Assembly (NCBI RefSeq): GCF_051020975.1
Contig: NW_027478167.1
Coordinates: 5,952,001-6,016,000, forward strand
Origin: Osmia lignaria lignaria
Taxonomy: Eukaryota > Arthropoda > Insecta > Hymenoptera > Megachilidae
Length of the DNA: 64,000 bases
Direction of reading: 5' to 3'
The notes below the pieces were generated by a model. That model did no database searches. It was not told the DNA's origin and worked only from the letters and a program-made list of their open reading frames with translations. The position numbers and the translations under genes are program-made. Below are positions 1 to 13,000 of the stretch, piece by piece; within the stretch, counting starts at the first letter, position 1, and every line of letters starts with the position of its first letter.

Positions 1-1358
1 TAGGAAACTTAATTCTCTACAAAAAAGGTCTCTTAACATTTTCCCATAGCTGGCATCGTTTCCGAGATATTTGCAGATTTAGCTCAACGGAAGGGGCCTG
101 ACGGACATATTCCGAGATATTTCGTCTTCTTGTTGTTCCTCTTCTGCACAGCTAAGCTGGAAGTGGCATTTGCAGCTCGCAATAGTGCAGAGTTATCTCA
201 AAGAAAGAGGCCACGGTGTTTCTGTACCTCTATTATGTTGGTGCAGCTTCGGAACTTTTAAATATCTTGATATATCTCGAGAACTACGCATCTGATCAAA
301 AAATATCATAGAACATAAAAAGTAGGAAACTTAATTCTCTACAAAAAAGGTCTCTTAACATTTTCCCATAGCTGGCATCGTTTCCGAGATATTTGCAGAT
401 TTAGCTCAACGGAAGGGGCCTGACGGACATATTCCGAGATATTTCTTCTTCTTGTTGTTCCTCTTCTGCACAGCTAAGCTGGAAGTGGCATTTGCAGCTC
501 GCAATAGTGCAGAGTTATCTCAAAGAAAGAGGCCACGGTGTTTCTGTACCTCTATTATGTTGGTGCAGCTTCGGAACTTTTAAATATCTTGATATATCTC
601 GAGAACTACGCATCTGGTCAAAAAATATCATAGAACATAAAAAGTAGCAAACCTAATTTTCTACAAAAAAGGTCTCTTAACATTTTGCCGTAGCTCGCTT
701 CGTTTCCGAGATATTTGCAGATTTATCTCAAGGGAAGGGGCCTGACGGACACATTTCGAAATATTTCTTCTTCTTGTTGTTCTTCTTCTGCACAGCTAAG
801 CTGGAAGTGGCATTTGCAGCTCGCAATAGTGCAGAGTTATCTCAAAGAAAGGGGCCACGGTGTTTCTGTATCTCTATTATGTTGGTGCGGCTTTGGAACT
901 TTTAAATATCTCGATATATCTCGAAAACTACGCTTCTGATAAAAAAATATCATAGAACATAAATTGTAGGAAACATAATTCTCTACAAAAAAGGTCTCTT
1001 AACATTTTCCCATAGCTGGCATCGTTTCCGAGATATTTGCAGATTTAGCTCAACGGAAGGGGCCTGACGGACATATTCCGAGATATTTCTTCTTCTTGTT
1101 GTTCCTCTTCTGCACAGCTAAACTGGAAGTGGCATTTCCAGCTCGCAATAGTGCAGAGTTATCTCAAAAAAAGGGGCCACGGTGTTTCTGTATCTCTATT
1201 ATGTTGGTGCGGCTTCGGAACTTTTAAATATCTTGATATATCTCGAGAACTACGCATCTGATCACAAAATATCACAGAAGATAAAAAGTGGGAAACTTAA
1301 TTCTCTACAAAAAAGGTCTCTTAACATTTTGCCATAGCTCGCTTCGTTTCCGAGATAT
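1..1358 (+). repeat. Left-edge segment related to 7401-8400, 10297 and 14482
   Basis: The first monomer (TTCGTCTTC tract, GTGCAGCTTCGG) is followed by a sister without GTC and then by a class A copy with ACACATTTCGAAATATTTC at 715. The same three-monomer succession begins at 7401, 10297 and 14482. This segment is therefore one more copy of that block, cut by the window edge. The class B copy at 1037 lies between two very similar copies at 715 and 1359, which form a 644-bp dimer. Confidence 0.8.
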
Positions 1359-1439
1359 TTGCAGATTTATCTCAAAGGAAGGGGCCTGACGGACACATTT
1401 CGAAATATTTCTTCTTCTTGTTGTTCTTCTTCTGCACAG

Positions 1440-4370
1440 CTAAGCTGGAAGTGGCATTTGCAGCTCGCAATAGTGCAGAGTTATCTCAAAGAAAGGGGCC
1501 ACGGTGTTTCTGTATCTCTATTATGTTGGTGCGGCTTTGGAACTTTTAAATATCTCGATATATCTCGAAAACTACGCTTCTGATCAAAAAATATCATAGA
1601 ACATAAATTGTAGGAAACATAATTCTCTACAAAAAAGGTCTCTTAGCATTTTCCCATAGCTGGCATCGTTTCCGAGATATTTGCAGATTTAGCTCAACGG
1701 AAGGGGCCTGACGGACATATTCCGAGATATTTCTTCTTCTTGTTGTTCCTCTTCTGCACAGCTAAACTGGAAGTGGCATTTCCAGCTCGCAATAGTGCAG
1801 AGTTATCTCAAAGAAAGGGGCCACGGTGTTTCTGTATCTCTATTATGTTGGTGCGGCTTCGGAACTTTTAAATATCTTGATATATCTCGAGAACTACGCA
1901 TCTGATCAAAAAATATCACAGAAGATAAAAAGTAGGAAACTTAATTCTCTACAAAAAAGGTCTCTTAACATTTTGCCATAGCTCGCTTCGTTTCCGAGAT
2001 ATTTCAGATTTATCTCAAGGGAAGGGGTCTGACGGACATATTTCGAGATATTTCTTCTTCTTGTTGTTCTTCTTCTGCACAGCTAAGCTCGAAGTGGCAT
2101 TTGCAGCTCGCAATAGTGCAGAGTTATCTCAAAGAAAGGGGCCACGGTGTTTCTGTATCTCTATTATGTTGGTGCGGCTTCGGAACTTTTAAATATCTTG
2201 ATATATCTCGAGAACTACGCATCTGATCAAAAAATATCATAGAAGATAAAAAGTAGGAAACTTAATTCTCTACAAAAAAGGTCTCTTAACATTTTCCCAT
2301 AGCTGGCATCGTTTCCGAGATATTTGCAGATTTAGCTCAAGGGAAGGGGCCTGACGGACATATCCGAGATATTTCTTCTTCTTGTTGTTCCTCTTCTGCA
2401 CAGCTAAGCTGGAAGTGGCATTTGCAGGTCGCAATAGTGCAGAGTTATCTCAAAGAAATTGGCCACGGTGTTTCTGTATCTCTATTATGTTGGTGCGGCT
2501 TCGGAACTTTTAAATATCTCGATATATCTCGAAAACTACGCTTCTGATAAAAAAATATCAGAGAACGTAAATTGTAGGAAACATAATTCTCTACAAAAAA
2601 GGTCTCTTAACATTTTGCCATAGCTCGCTTCGTTTCCGAGATATTTGCAGATTTATCTCAAGGGAAGGGGCCTGACGGACATATTTCGAGATATTTCTTC
2701 TTCTTGTTGTTCTTCTTCTGCACAGCTAAGCTGGAAGTGGCATTTGCAGCTCGCAATAGTGCAGAGTTATCTCAAAGAAAGGGGCCACGGTGTTTCTGTA
2801 TCTCTATTATGTTGGGGCGGCTTCTGTACTTTTAAATATCTTGATATGTCTTGAGAACTACGCATCTGATCAAAAAATATCATAGAACATAAAAAGTAGG
2901 AAACTTAATTCTCTACAAAAAAGGTCTCTTAACATTTTGCCATAGCTCGCTTCGTTTCCTAGATATTTGCAGATTTATCTCAAGGGAAGGGGCCTGACGG
3001 ACATATTTCGAGATATTTCGTCTTCTTGTTGTTCCTCTTCTGCACAGCTAAGCTGGAAGTGGCATTTGCAGCTCGCAATAGTGCAGAGTTATCTCAAAGA
3101 AAGGGGCCACGGTGTTTCTGTATCTCTATTATGTTGGTGCGGCTTTGGAACTTTTAAATATCTCGATATATCTCGAAAACTACGCTTCTGATCAAAAAAT
3201 ATCATAGAACATAAATTGTAGGAAACATAATTCTCTACAAAAAAGGTCTCTTAGCATTTTCCCATAGCTGGCATCGTTTCCGAGATATTTGCAGATTTAG
3301 CTCAACGGAAGGGGCCTGACGGACATATTCCGAGATATTTCTTCTTCTTGTTGTTCCTCTTCTGCACAGCTAAACTGGAAGTGGCATTTCCAGCTCGCAA
3401 TAGTGCAGAGTTATCTCAAAGAAAGGGGCCACGGTGTTTCTGTATCTCTATTATGTTGGTGCGGCTTCGGAACTTTTAAATATCTTGATATATCTCGAGA
3501 ACTACGCATCTGATCAAAAAATATCACAGAAGATAAAAAGTAGGAAACTTAATTCTCTACAAAAAAGGTCTCTTAACATTTTGCCATAGCTCGCTTCGTT
3601 TCCGAGATATTTCAGATTTATCTCAAGGGAAGGGGTCTGACGGACATATTTCGAGATATTTCTTCTTCTTGTTGTTCTTCTTCTGCACAGCTAAGCTCGA
3701 AGTGGCATTTGCAGCTCGCAATAGTGCAGAGTTATCTCAAAGAAAGGGGCCACGGTGTTTCTGTATCTCTACTATGTTGGTGCGGCTTCGGAACTTTTAA
3801 ATATCTTGATATATCTCGAGAACTACGCATCTGATCAAAAAATATCATAGAAGATAAAAAGTAGGAAACTTAATTCTCTACAAAAAAGGTCTCTTAACAT
3901 TTTCCCATAGCTGGCATCGTTTCCGAGATATTTGCAGATTTAGCTCAAGGGAAGGGGCCTGACGGACATATCCGAGATATTTCTTCTTCTTGTTGTTCCT
4001 CTTCTGCACAGCTAAGCTGGAAGTGGCATTTGCAGGTCGCAATAGTGCAGAGTTATCTCAAAGAAATTGGCCACGGTGTTTCTGTATCTCTATTATGTTG
4101 GTGCGGCTTCGGAACTTTTAAATATCTCGATATATCTCGAAAACTACGCTTCTGATAAAAAAATATCAGAGAACGTAAATTGTAGGAAACATAATTCTCT
4201 ACAAAAAAGGTCTCTTAACATTTTGCCATAGCTCGCTTCGTTTCCGAGATATTTGCAGATTTATCTCAAGGGAAGGGGCCTGACGGACATATTTCGAGAT
4301 ATTTCTTCTTCTTGTTGTTCTTCTTCTGCACAGCTAAGCTGGAAGTGGCATTTGCAGCTCGCAATAGTGC
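1440..4370 (+). repeat. Tandem duplication, 5 monomers, offset 1608 bp
   Basis: The run from about 1440 to 2760 is repeated at about 3050 to 4370, shifted by 1608 bp (five monomers less two bases). Shared marks are a class B copy with TTAGCATTTTCCC, a copy with the deleted border ATTTCAGATTTATC, and a copy with ACATATCCGAG, CAGGTCGC and GAAATTGG. The two missing bases are those of the ATTTCAG and ACATATCCG copies. The second block starts in a chimeric monomer near 2967. Confidence 0.85.
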
Positions 4371-4559
4371 TGTGTTATCTCAAAGAAAGGGGCCACGGTG
4401 TTTCTGTACCTCTATTATGTTGGTGCGCCTTCGGAACTTTTAAATATCTTGATATATCTCGAGAACTACGCATCTGATCAAAAAATATCATAGAACATAA
4501 AAAGTAGGAAACTTAATTCTCTACAAAAAAGGTCTCTTAACATTTTCCCATAGCTGGCA

Positions 4560-7500
4560 TCGTTTCCGAGATATTTGCAGATTTAGCTCAACGGAAGGGG
4601 CCTGACGGACATATTCCGAGATATTTCTTCTTCTTGTTGTTCCTCTTCTGCACAGCTAAGCTGGAAGTGGCATTTGCAGCTCGCAATAGTGCAGAGTTAT
4701 CTCAAAGAAAGAGGCCACGGTGTTTCTGTACCTCTATTATGTTGGTGCAGCTTCGGAACTTTTAAATATCTTGATATATCTCGAGAACTACGCATCTGAT
4801 CAAAAAATATCATAGAACATAAAAAGTAGGAAACCTAATTTTCTACAAAAAAGGTCTCTTAACATTTTGCCGTAGCTCGCTTCGTTTCCGAGATATTTGC
4901 AGATTTATCTCAAAGGAAGGGGCCTGACGGACACATTTCGAAATATTTCTTCTTCTTGTTGTTCTTCTTCTGCACAGCTAAGCTGGAAGTGGCATTTGCA
5001 GCTCGCAATAGTGCAGAGTTATCTCAAAGAAAGGGGCCACGGTGTTTCTGTATCTCTATTATGTTGGTGCGGCTTTGGAACTTTTAAATATCTCGATATA
5101 TCTCGAAAACTACGCTTCTGATCAAAAAATATCATAGAACATAAATTGTAGGAAACATAATTCTCTACAAAAAAGGTCTCTTAGCATTTTCCCATAGCTG
5201 GCATCGTTTCCGAGATATTTGCAGATTTAGCTCAACGGAAGGGGCCTGACGGACATATTCCGAGATATTTCTTCTTCTTGTTGTTCCTCTTCTGCACAGC
5301 TAAACTGGAAGTGGCATTTCCAGCTCGCAATAGTGCAGAGTTATCTCAACGAAAGGGGCCACGGTGTTTCTGTATCTCTATTATGTTGGTGCGGCTTCGG
5401 AACTTTTAAATACCTTGATATATCTCGAGAACTACGCATCTGATCAAAAAATATCACAGAAGATAAAAAGTAGGAAACTTAATTCTCTACAAAAAAGGTC
5501 TCTTAACATTTTGCCATAGCTCGCTTCGTTTCCGAGATATTTCAGATTTCTCTCAAGGGAAGGGGTCTGACGGACATATTTCGAGATATTTCTTCTTCTT
5601 GTTGTTCTTCTTCTGCACAGCTAAGCTCGAAGTGGCATTTGCAGCTCGCAATAGTGCAGAGTTATCTCAAAGAAAGGGGCCACGGTGTTTCTGTATCTCT
5701 ATTATGTTGGTGCGGCTTCGGAACTTTTAAATATCTTGATATATCTTGAGAACTACGCATCTGATCAAAAAATAACATAGAAGATAAAAAGTAGGAAACT
5801 CAATTCTCTACAAAAAAGGTCTCTTAACATTTTCCCATTGCTGGCATCGTTTCCGAGATATTTGCAGATTTAGCTCAAGGGAAGGGGCCTGACGGACATA
5901 TCCGAGATATTTCTTCTTCTTGTTGTTCCTCTTCTGCACAGCTAAGCTGGAAGTGGCATTTGCAGGTCGCAATAGTGCAGAGTTATCTCAAAGAAATTGG
6001 CCACGGTGTTTCTGTATCTCTATTATGTTGGTGCGGCTTCGGAACTTTTAAATATCTCGATATATCTCGAAAACTACGCTTCTGATAAAAAAATATCAGA
6101 GAACGTAAATTGTAGGAAACATAATTCTCTACAAAAAAGGTCTCTTAACATTTTGCCATAGCTCGCTTCGTTTCCGAGATATTTGCAGATTTATCTCAAG
6201 GGAAGGGGCCTGACGGACATATTTCGAGATATTTCTTCTTCTTGTTGTTCTTCTTCTGCACAGCTAAGCTGGAAGTGGCATTTGCAGCTCGCAATAGTGC
6301 AGAGTTATCTCAAAGAAAGGGGCCACGGTGTTTCTGTATCTCTATTATGTTGGGGCGGCTTCTGTACTTTTAAATATCTTGATATGTCTTGAGAACTACG
6401 CATCTGATCAAAAAATATCATAGAACATAAAAAGTAGGAAACTTAATTCTCTACAAAAAAGGTCTCTTAACATTTTGCCATAGCTCGCTTCGTTTCCTAG
6501 ATATTTGCAGATGTATCTCAAGGGAAGGGGTCTGACGGACATATTTCGAGATATTTCTTCTTCTTGTTGTTCTTCTTCTGCACAGCTAAGCTCGAAGTGG
6601 CATTTGCAGCTCGCAATAGTGCAGAGTTATCTCCAAGAAAGGGGCCACGGTGTTTCTGTATCTCTATTATGTTGGTGCGGCTTCGGAACTTTTAAATATC
6701 TTGATATATCTTGAGAACTACGCATCTGATCAAAAAATATCATACAACATAAAACGTAGGAAACTTAATTCTCTACAAAAAAGGTCTCTTAACATTTTGC
6801 CATAGCTCGCTTCGTTTCCGAGATATTTGCAGATTTATCTCAAGGGAAGGGGCCTGACGGACATATTTCGAGATATTTCTTCTTCTTGTTGTTCTTCTTC
6901 TGCACAGCTAAGCTGGAAGTGGCATTTGCAGCTCGCAATTGTGCAGAGTTATCTCAAAGAGAGGGGCCACGGTGTTTCTGTATCTCTATTATGTTGGTGC
7001 GGCTTCGGAACTTTTAAATATCTTGATATATCTCGAGAACTACGCCTCTGATCAAAAAATATCATAGAAGATAAAAAGTAGGAAACTTAATTCTCTACAA
7101 AAAAGGTCTCTTAACATTTTCCCATAGCTGGCATCGTTTCCGAGATATTTGCAGATTTAGCTCAAGGGAAGGGGCCTGACGGACATATTCCGAGATATTT
7201 CTTCTTCTTGTTGTTCCTCTTCTGCACAGCTAAGCTGGAAGTGGCATTTGCAGCTCGCAATAGTGCTGTGTTATCTCAAAGAAAGGGGCCACGGTGTTTC
7301 TGTACCTCTATTATGTTGGTGCGCCTTCGGAACTTTTAAATATCTTGATATATCTCGAGAACTACGCATCTGATCAAAAAATATCATAGAACATAAAAAG
7401 TAGGAAACTTAATTCTCTACAAAAAAGGTCTCTTAACATTTTCCCATAGCTGGCATCGTTTCCGAGATATTTGCAGATTTAGCTCAACGGAAGGGGCCTG

Positions 7501-10045
7501 ACGGACATATTCCGAGATATTTCGTCTTCTTGTTGTTCCTCTTCTGCACAGCTAAGCTGGAAGTGGCATTTGCAGCTCGCAATAGTGCAGAGTTATCTCA
7601 AAGAAAGAGGCCACGGTGTTTCTGTACCTCTATTATGTTGGTGCAGCTTCGGAACTTTTAAATATCTTGATATATCTCGAGAACTACGCATCTGATCAAA
7701 AAATATCATAGAACATAAAAAGTAGGAAACTTAATTCTCTACAAAAAAGGTCTCTTAACATTTTCCCATAGCTGGCATCGTTTCCGAGATATTTGCAGAT
7801 TTAGCTCAACGGAAGGGGCCTGACGGACATATTCCGAGATATTTCTTCTTCTTGTTGTTCCTCTTCTGCACAGCTAAGCTGGAAGTGGCATTTGCAGCTC
7901 GCAATAGTGCAGAGTTATCTCAAAGAAAGAGGCCACGGTGTTTCTGTACCTCTATTATGTTGGTGCAGCTTCGGAACTTTTAAATATCTTGATATATCTC
8001 GAGAACTACGCATCTGATCAAAAAATATCATAGAACATAAAAAGTAGGAAACCTAATTTTCTACAAAAAAGGTCTCTTAACATTTTGCCGTAGCTCGCTT
8101 CGTTTCCGAGATATTTGCAGATTTATCTCAAGGGAAGGGGCCTGACGGACACATTTCGAAATATTTCTTCTTCTTGTTGTTCTTCTTCTGCACAGCTAAG
8201 CTGGAAGTGGCATTTGCAGCTCGCAATAGTGCAGAGTTATCTCAAAGAAAGGGGCCACGGTGTTTCTGTATCTCTATTATGTTGGTGCGGCTTTGGAACT
8301 TTTAAATATCTCGATATATCTCGAAAACTACGCTTCTGATCAAAAAATATCATAGAACATAAATTGTAGGAAACATAATTCTCTACAAAAAAGGTCTCTT
8401 AGCATTTTCCCATAGCTGGCATCGTTTCCGAGATATTTGCAGATTTAGCTCAACGGAAGGGGCCTGACGGACATATTCCGAGATATTTCTTCTTCTTGTT
8501 GTTCCTCTTCTGCACAGCTAAACTGGAAGTGGCATTTCCAGCTCGCAATAGTGCAGAGTTATCTCAACGAAAGGGGCCACGGTGTTTCTGTATCTCTATT
8601 ATGTTGGTGCGGCTTCGGAACTTTTAAATACCTTGATATATCTCGAGAACTACGCATCTGATCAAAAAATATCACAGAAGATAAAAAGTAGGAAACTTAA
8701 TTCTCTACAAAAAAGGTCTCTTAACATTTTGCCATAGCTCGCTTCGTTTCCGAGATATTTCAGATTTCTCTCAAGGGAAGGGGTCTGACGGACATATTTC
8801 GAGATATTTCTTCTTCTTGTTGTTCTTCTTCTGCACAGCTAAGCTCGAAGTGGCATTTGCAGCTCGCAATAGTGCAGAGTTATCTCAAAGAAAGGGGCCA
8901 CGGTGTTTCTGTATCTCTATTATGTTGGTGCGGCTTCGGAACTTTTAAATATCTTGATATATCTTGAGAACTACGCATCTGATCAAAAAATAACATAGAA
9001 GATAAAAAGTAGGAAACTCAATTCTCTACAAAAAAGGTCTCTTAACATTTTCCCATTGCTGGCATCGTTTCCGAGATATTTGCAGATTTAGCTCAAGGGA
9101 AGGGGCCTGACGGACATATCCGAGATATTTCTTCTTCTTGTTGTTCCTCTTCTGCACAGCTAAGCTGGAAGTGGCATTTGCAGGTCGCAATAGTGCAGAG
9201 TTATCTCAAAGAAATTGGCCACGGTGTTTCTGTATCTCTATTATGTTGGTGCGGCTTCGGAACTTTTAAATATCTCGATATATCTCGAAAACTACGCTTC
9301 TGATAAAAAAATATCAGAGAACGTAAATTGTAGGAAACATAATTCTCTACAAAAAAGGTCTCTTAACATTTTGCCATAGCTCGCTTCGTTTCCGAGATAT
9401 TTGCAGATTTATCTCAAGGGAAGGGGCCTGACGGACATATTTCGAGATATTTCTTCTTCTTGTTGTTCTTCTTCTGCACAGCTAAGCTGGAAGTGGCATT
9501 TGCAGCTCGCAATAGTGCAGAGTTATCTCAAAGAAAGGGGCCACGGTGTTTCTGTATCTCTATTATGTTGGGGCGGCTTCTGTACTTTTAAATATCTTGA
9601 TATGTCTTGAGAACTACGCATCTGATCAAAAAATATCATAGAACATAAAAAGTAGGAAACTTAATTCTCTACAAAAAAGGTCTCTTAACATTTTGCCATA
9701 GCTCGCTTCGTTTCCTAGATATTTGCAGATGTATCTCAAGGGAAGGGGTCTGACGGACATATTTCGAGATATTTCTTCTTCTTGTTGTTCTTCTTCTGCA
9801 CAGCTAAGCTCGAAGTGGCATTTGCAGCTCGCAATAGTGCAGAGTTATCTCCAAGAAAGGGGCCACGGTGTTTCTGTATCTCTATTATGTTGGTGCGGCT
9901 TCGGAACTTTTAAATATCTTGATATATCTTGAGAACTACGCATCTGATCAAAAAATATCATACAACATAAAACGTAGGAAACTTAATTCTCTACAAAAAA
10001 GGTCTCTTAACATTTTGCCATAGCTCGCTTCGTTTCCGAGATATT
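4560..10045 (+). repeat. Tandem duplication, 10 monomers, offset 3218 bp
   Basis: About 4560-6830 and 7780-10,040 match at an offset of 3218 bp (ten monomers less two bases). Rare shared marks are TTATCTCAACGAAAGG, AAATACCTTGAT, ATTTCAGATTTCTCTC, CCCATTGCTGGC, AAATAACATAGAAG, GGGGCGGCTTCTGTAC and GATGTATCTCAAGGG. The sharing of such private changes indicates recent duplication. The second copy lacks one monomer at its right end, which changes the next spacing to 2896 bp. Confidence 0.9.
7793..8114 (+). repeat. Class B monomer exemplar (TAG-bearing, CTGGCATCG type)
   Basis: Class B differs from class A by a linked set of changes spread over the monomer: TTTAGCTC for TTTATCTC, ATTCCGAG for ATTTCGAG, TTCCTCTTCTGC for TTCTTCTTCTGC, and an upstream border TCCCATAGCTGGCATCG in place of TGCCATAGCTCGCTTCG. 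The first change puts a TAG in the otherwise open reading frame. Class B copies are frequent from 1 to about 20.4 kb (for example from 71, 393, 1037, 1681, 3289, 7793 and 8437). Related copies with TTCTTGTTCTTGTTGTGC lie at 21.3-23 kb and 27.4-28.6 kb. I see none after about 29 kb. The linkage marks it as a distinct subfamily. Confidence 0.88.
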
Positions 10046-13000
10046 TGCAGATTTAGCTCAAGGGAAGGGGCCTGACGGACATATTCCGAGATATTTCTTC
10101 TTCTTGTTGTTCCTCTTCTGCACAGCTAAGCTGGAAGTGGCATTTGCAGCTCGCAATAGTGCTGTGTTATCTCAAAGAAAGGGGCCACGGTGTTTCTGTA
10201 CCTCTATTATGTTGGTGCGCCTTCGGAACTTTTAAATATCTTGATATATCTCGAGAACTACGCATCTGATCAAAAAATATCATAGAACATAAAAAGTAGG
10301 AAACTTAATTCTCTACAAAAAAGGTCTCTTAACATTTTCCCATAGCTGGCATCGTTTCCGAGATATTTGCAGATTTAGCTCAAGGGAAGGGGCCTGACGG
10401 ACATATTCCGAGATATTTCGTCTTCTTGTTGTTCCTCTTCTGCACAGCTAAGCTGGAAGTGGCATTTGCAGCTCGCAATAGTGCAGAGTTATCTCAAAGA
10501 AAGAGGCCACGGTGTTTCTGTACCTCTATTATGTTGGTGCAGCTTCGGAACTTTTAAATATCTTGATATATCTCGAGAACTACGCATCTGATCAAAAAAT
10601 ATCATAGAACATAAAAAGTAGGAAACTTAATTCTCTACAAAAAAGGTCTCTTAACATTTTCCCATAGCTGGCATCGTTTCCGAGATATTTGCAGATTTAG
10701 CTCAACGGAAGGGGCCTGACGGACATATTCCGAGATATTTCTTCTTCTTGTTGTTCCTCTTCTGCACAGCTAAGCTGGAAGTGGCATTTGCAGCTCGCAA
10801 TAGTGCAGAGTTATCTCAAAGAAAGAGGCCACGGTGTTTCTGTACCTCTATTATGTTGGTGCAGCTTCGGAACTTTTAAATATCTTGATATATCTCGAGA
10901 ACTACGCATCTGATCAAAAAATATCATAGAACATAAAAAGTAGGAAACCTAATTTTCTACAAAAAAGGTCTCTTAACATTTTGCCGTAGCTCGCTTCGTT
11001 TCCGAGATATTTGCAGATTTATCTCAAGGGAAGGGGCCTGACGGACACATTTCGAAATATTTCTTCTTCTTGTTGTTCTTCTTCTGCACAGCTAAGCTGG
11101 AAGTGGCATTTGCAGCTCGCAATAGTGCAGAGTTATCTCAAAGAAAGGGGCCACGGTGTTTCTGTATCTCTATTATGTTGGTGCGGCTTTGGAACTTTTA
11201 AATATCTCGATATATCTCGAAAACTACGCTTCTGATCAAAAAATATCATAGAATATAAATTGTAGGAAACATAATTCTCTACAAAAAAGGTCTCTTAACA
11301 TTTTCCCATAGCTGGCATCGTTTCCGAGATATTTGCAGATTTAGCTCAACGGAAGGGGCCTGACGGACATATTCCGAGATATTTCTTCTTCTTGTTGTTC
11401 CTCTTCTGCACAGCTAAACTGGAAGTGGCATTTCCAGCTCGCAATAGTGCAGAGTTATCTCAAAGAAAGGGGCCACGGTGTTTCTGTATCTCTATTATGT
11501 TGGTGCGGCTTCGGAACTTTTAAATATCTTGATATATCTCGAGAACTACGCATCTGATCAAAAAATATCACAGAAGATAAAAAGTAGGAAACTTAATTCT
11601 CTACAAAAAAGGTCTCTTAACATTTTGCCATAGCTCGCTTCGTTTCCGAGATATTTCAGATTTATCTCAAGGGAAGGGGTCTGACGGACATATTTCGAGA
11701 TATTTCTTCTTCTTGTTGTTCTTCTTCTGCACAGCTAAGCTCGAAGTGGCATTTGCAGCTCGCAATAGTGCAGAGTTATCTCCAAGAAAGGGGCCACGGT
11801 GTTTCTGTATCTCTATTATGTTGGTGCGGCTTCGGAACTTTTAAATATCTTGATATATCTTGAGAACTACGCATCTGATCAAAAAATATCATACAACATA
11901 AAACGTAGGAAACTTAATTCTCTACAAAAAAGGTCTCTTAACATTTTGCCATAGCTCGCTTCGTTTCCGAGATATTTGCAGATTTATCTCAAGGGAAGGG
12001 GCCTGACGGACATATTTCGAGATATTTCTTCTTCTTGTTGTTCTTCTTCTGCACAGCTAAGCTGGAAGTGGCATTTGCAGCTCGCAATTGTGCAGAGTTA
12101 TCTCAAAGAGAGGGGCCACGGTGTTTCTGTATCTCTATTATGTTGGTGCGGCTTCGGAACTTTTAAATATCTTGATATATCTCGAGAACTACGCCTCTGA
12201 TCAAAAAATATCATAGAAGATAAAAAGTAGGAAACTTAATTCTCTACAAAAAAGGTCTCTTAACATTTTCCCATAGCTGGCATCGTTTCCGAGATATTTG
12301 CAGATTTAGCTCAAGGGAAGGGGCCTGACGGACATATTCCGAGATATTTCTTCTTCTTGTTGTTCCTCTTCTGCACAGCTAAGCTGGAAGTGGCATTTGC
12401 AGCTCGCAATAGTGCAGAGTTATCTCAAAGAAAGAGGCCACGGTGTTTCTGTACCTCTATTATGTTGGTGCAGCTTCGGAACTTTTAAATATCTTGATAT
12501 ATCTCGAGAACTACGCATCTGATCAAAAAATATCATAGAACATAAAAAGTAGGAAACCTAATTTTCTACAAAAAAGGTCTCTTAACATTTTGCCGTAGCT
12601 CGCTTCCTTTCCGAGATATTTGCAGATTTATCTCAAGGGAAGGGGCCTGACGGACACATTTCCAAATATTTCTTCTTCTTGTTGTTCTTCTTCTGCACAG
12701 CTAAGCTGGAAGTGGCATTTGCAGCTCGCAATAGTGCAGAGTTATCTCAAAGAAAGGGGCCACGGTGTTTCTGTATCTCTATTATGTTGGTGCGGCTTCG
12801 GAACTTTTAAATATCTCGATATATCTCGAAAACTACGCTTCTGATCAAAAAATATCAGAGAACGTAAATTGTAGGAAACATAATTCTCTACAAAAAAGGT
12901 CTCTTAACATTTTGCCATAGCTCGCTTCGTTTCCGAGATATTTGCAGATTTATCTCAAGGGAAGGGGCCTGACGGACATATTTCGAGATATTTCTCCTTC

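Noticed and set aside
5771..5785. AATAACATAG, identical to the Drosophila satellite unit bound by Prod
   Set aside because: It is present in only a few monomers as a one-base variant of the usual AATATCATAG and is not tandemly repeated, so I regard the match as chance.
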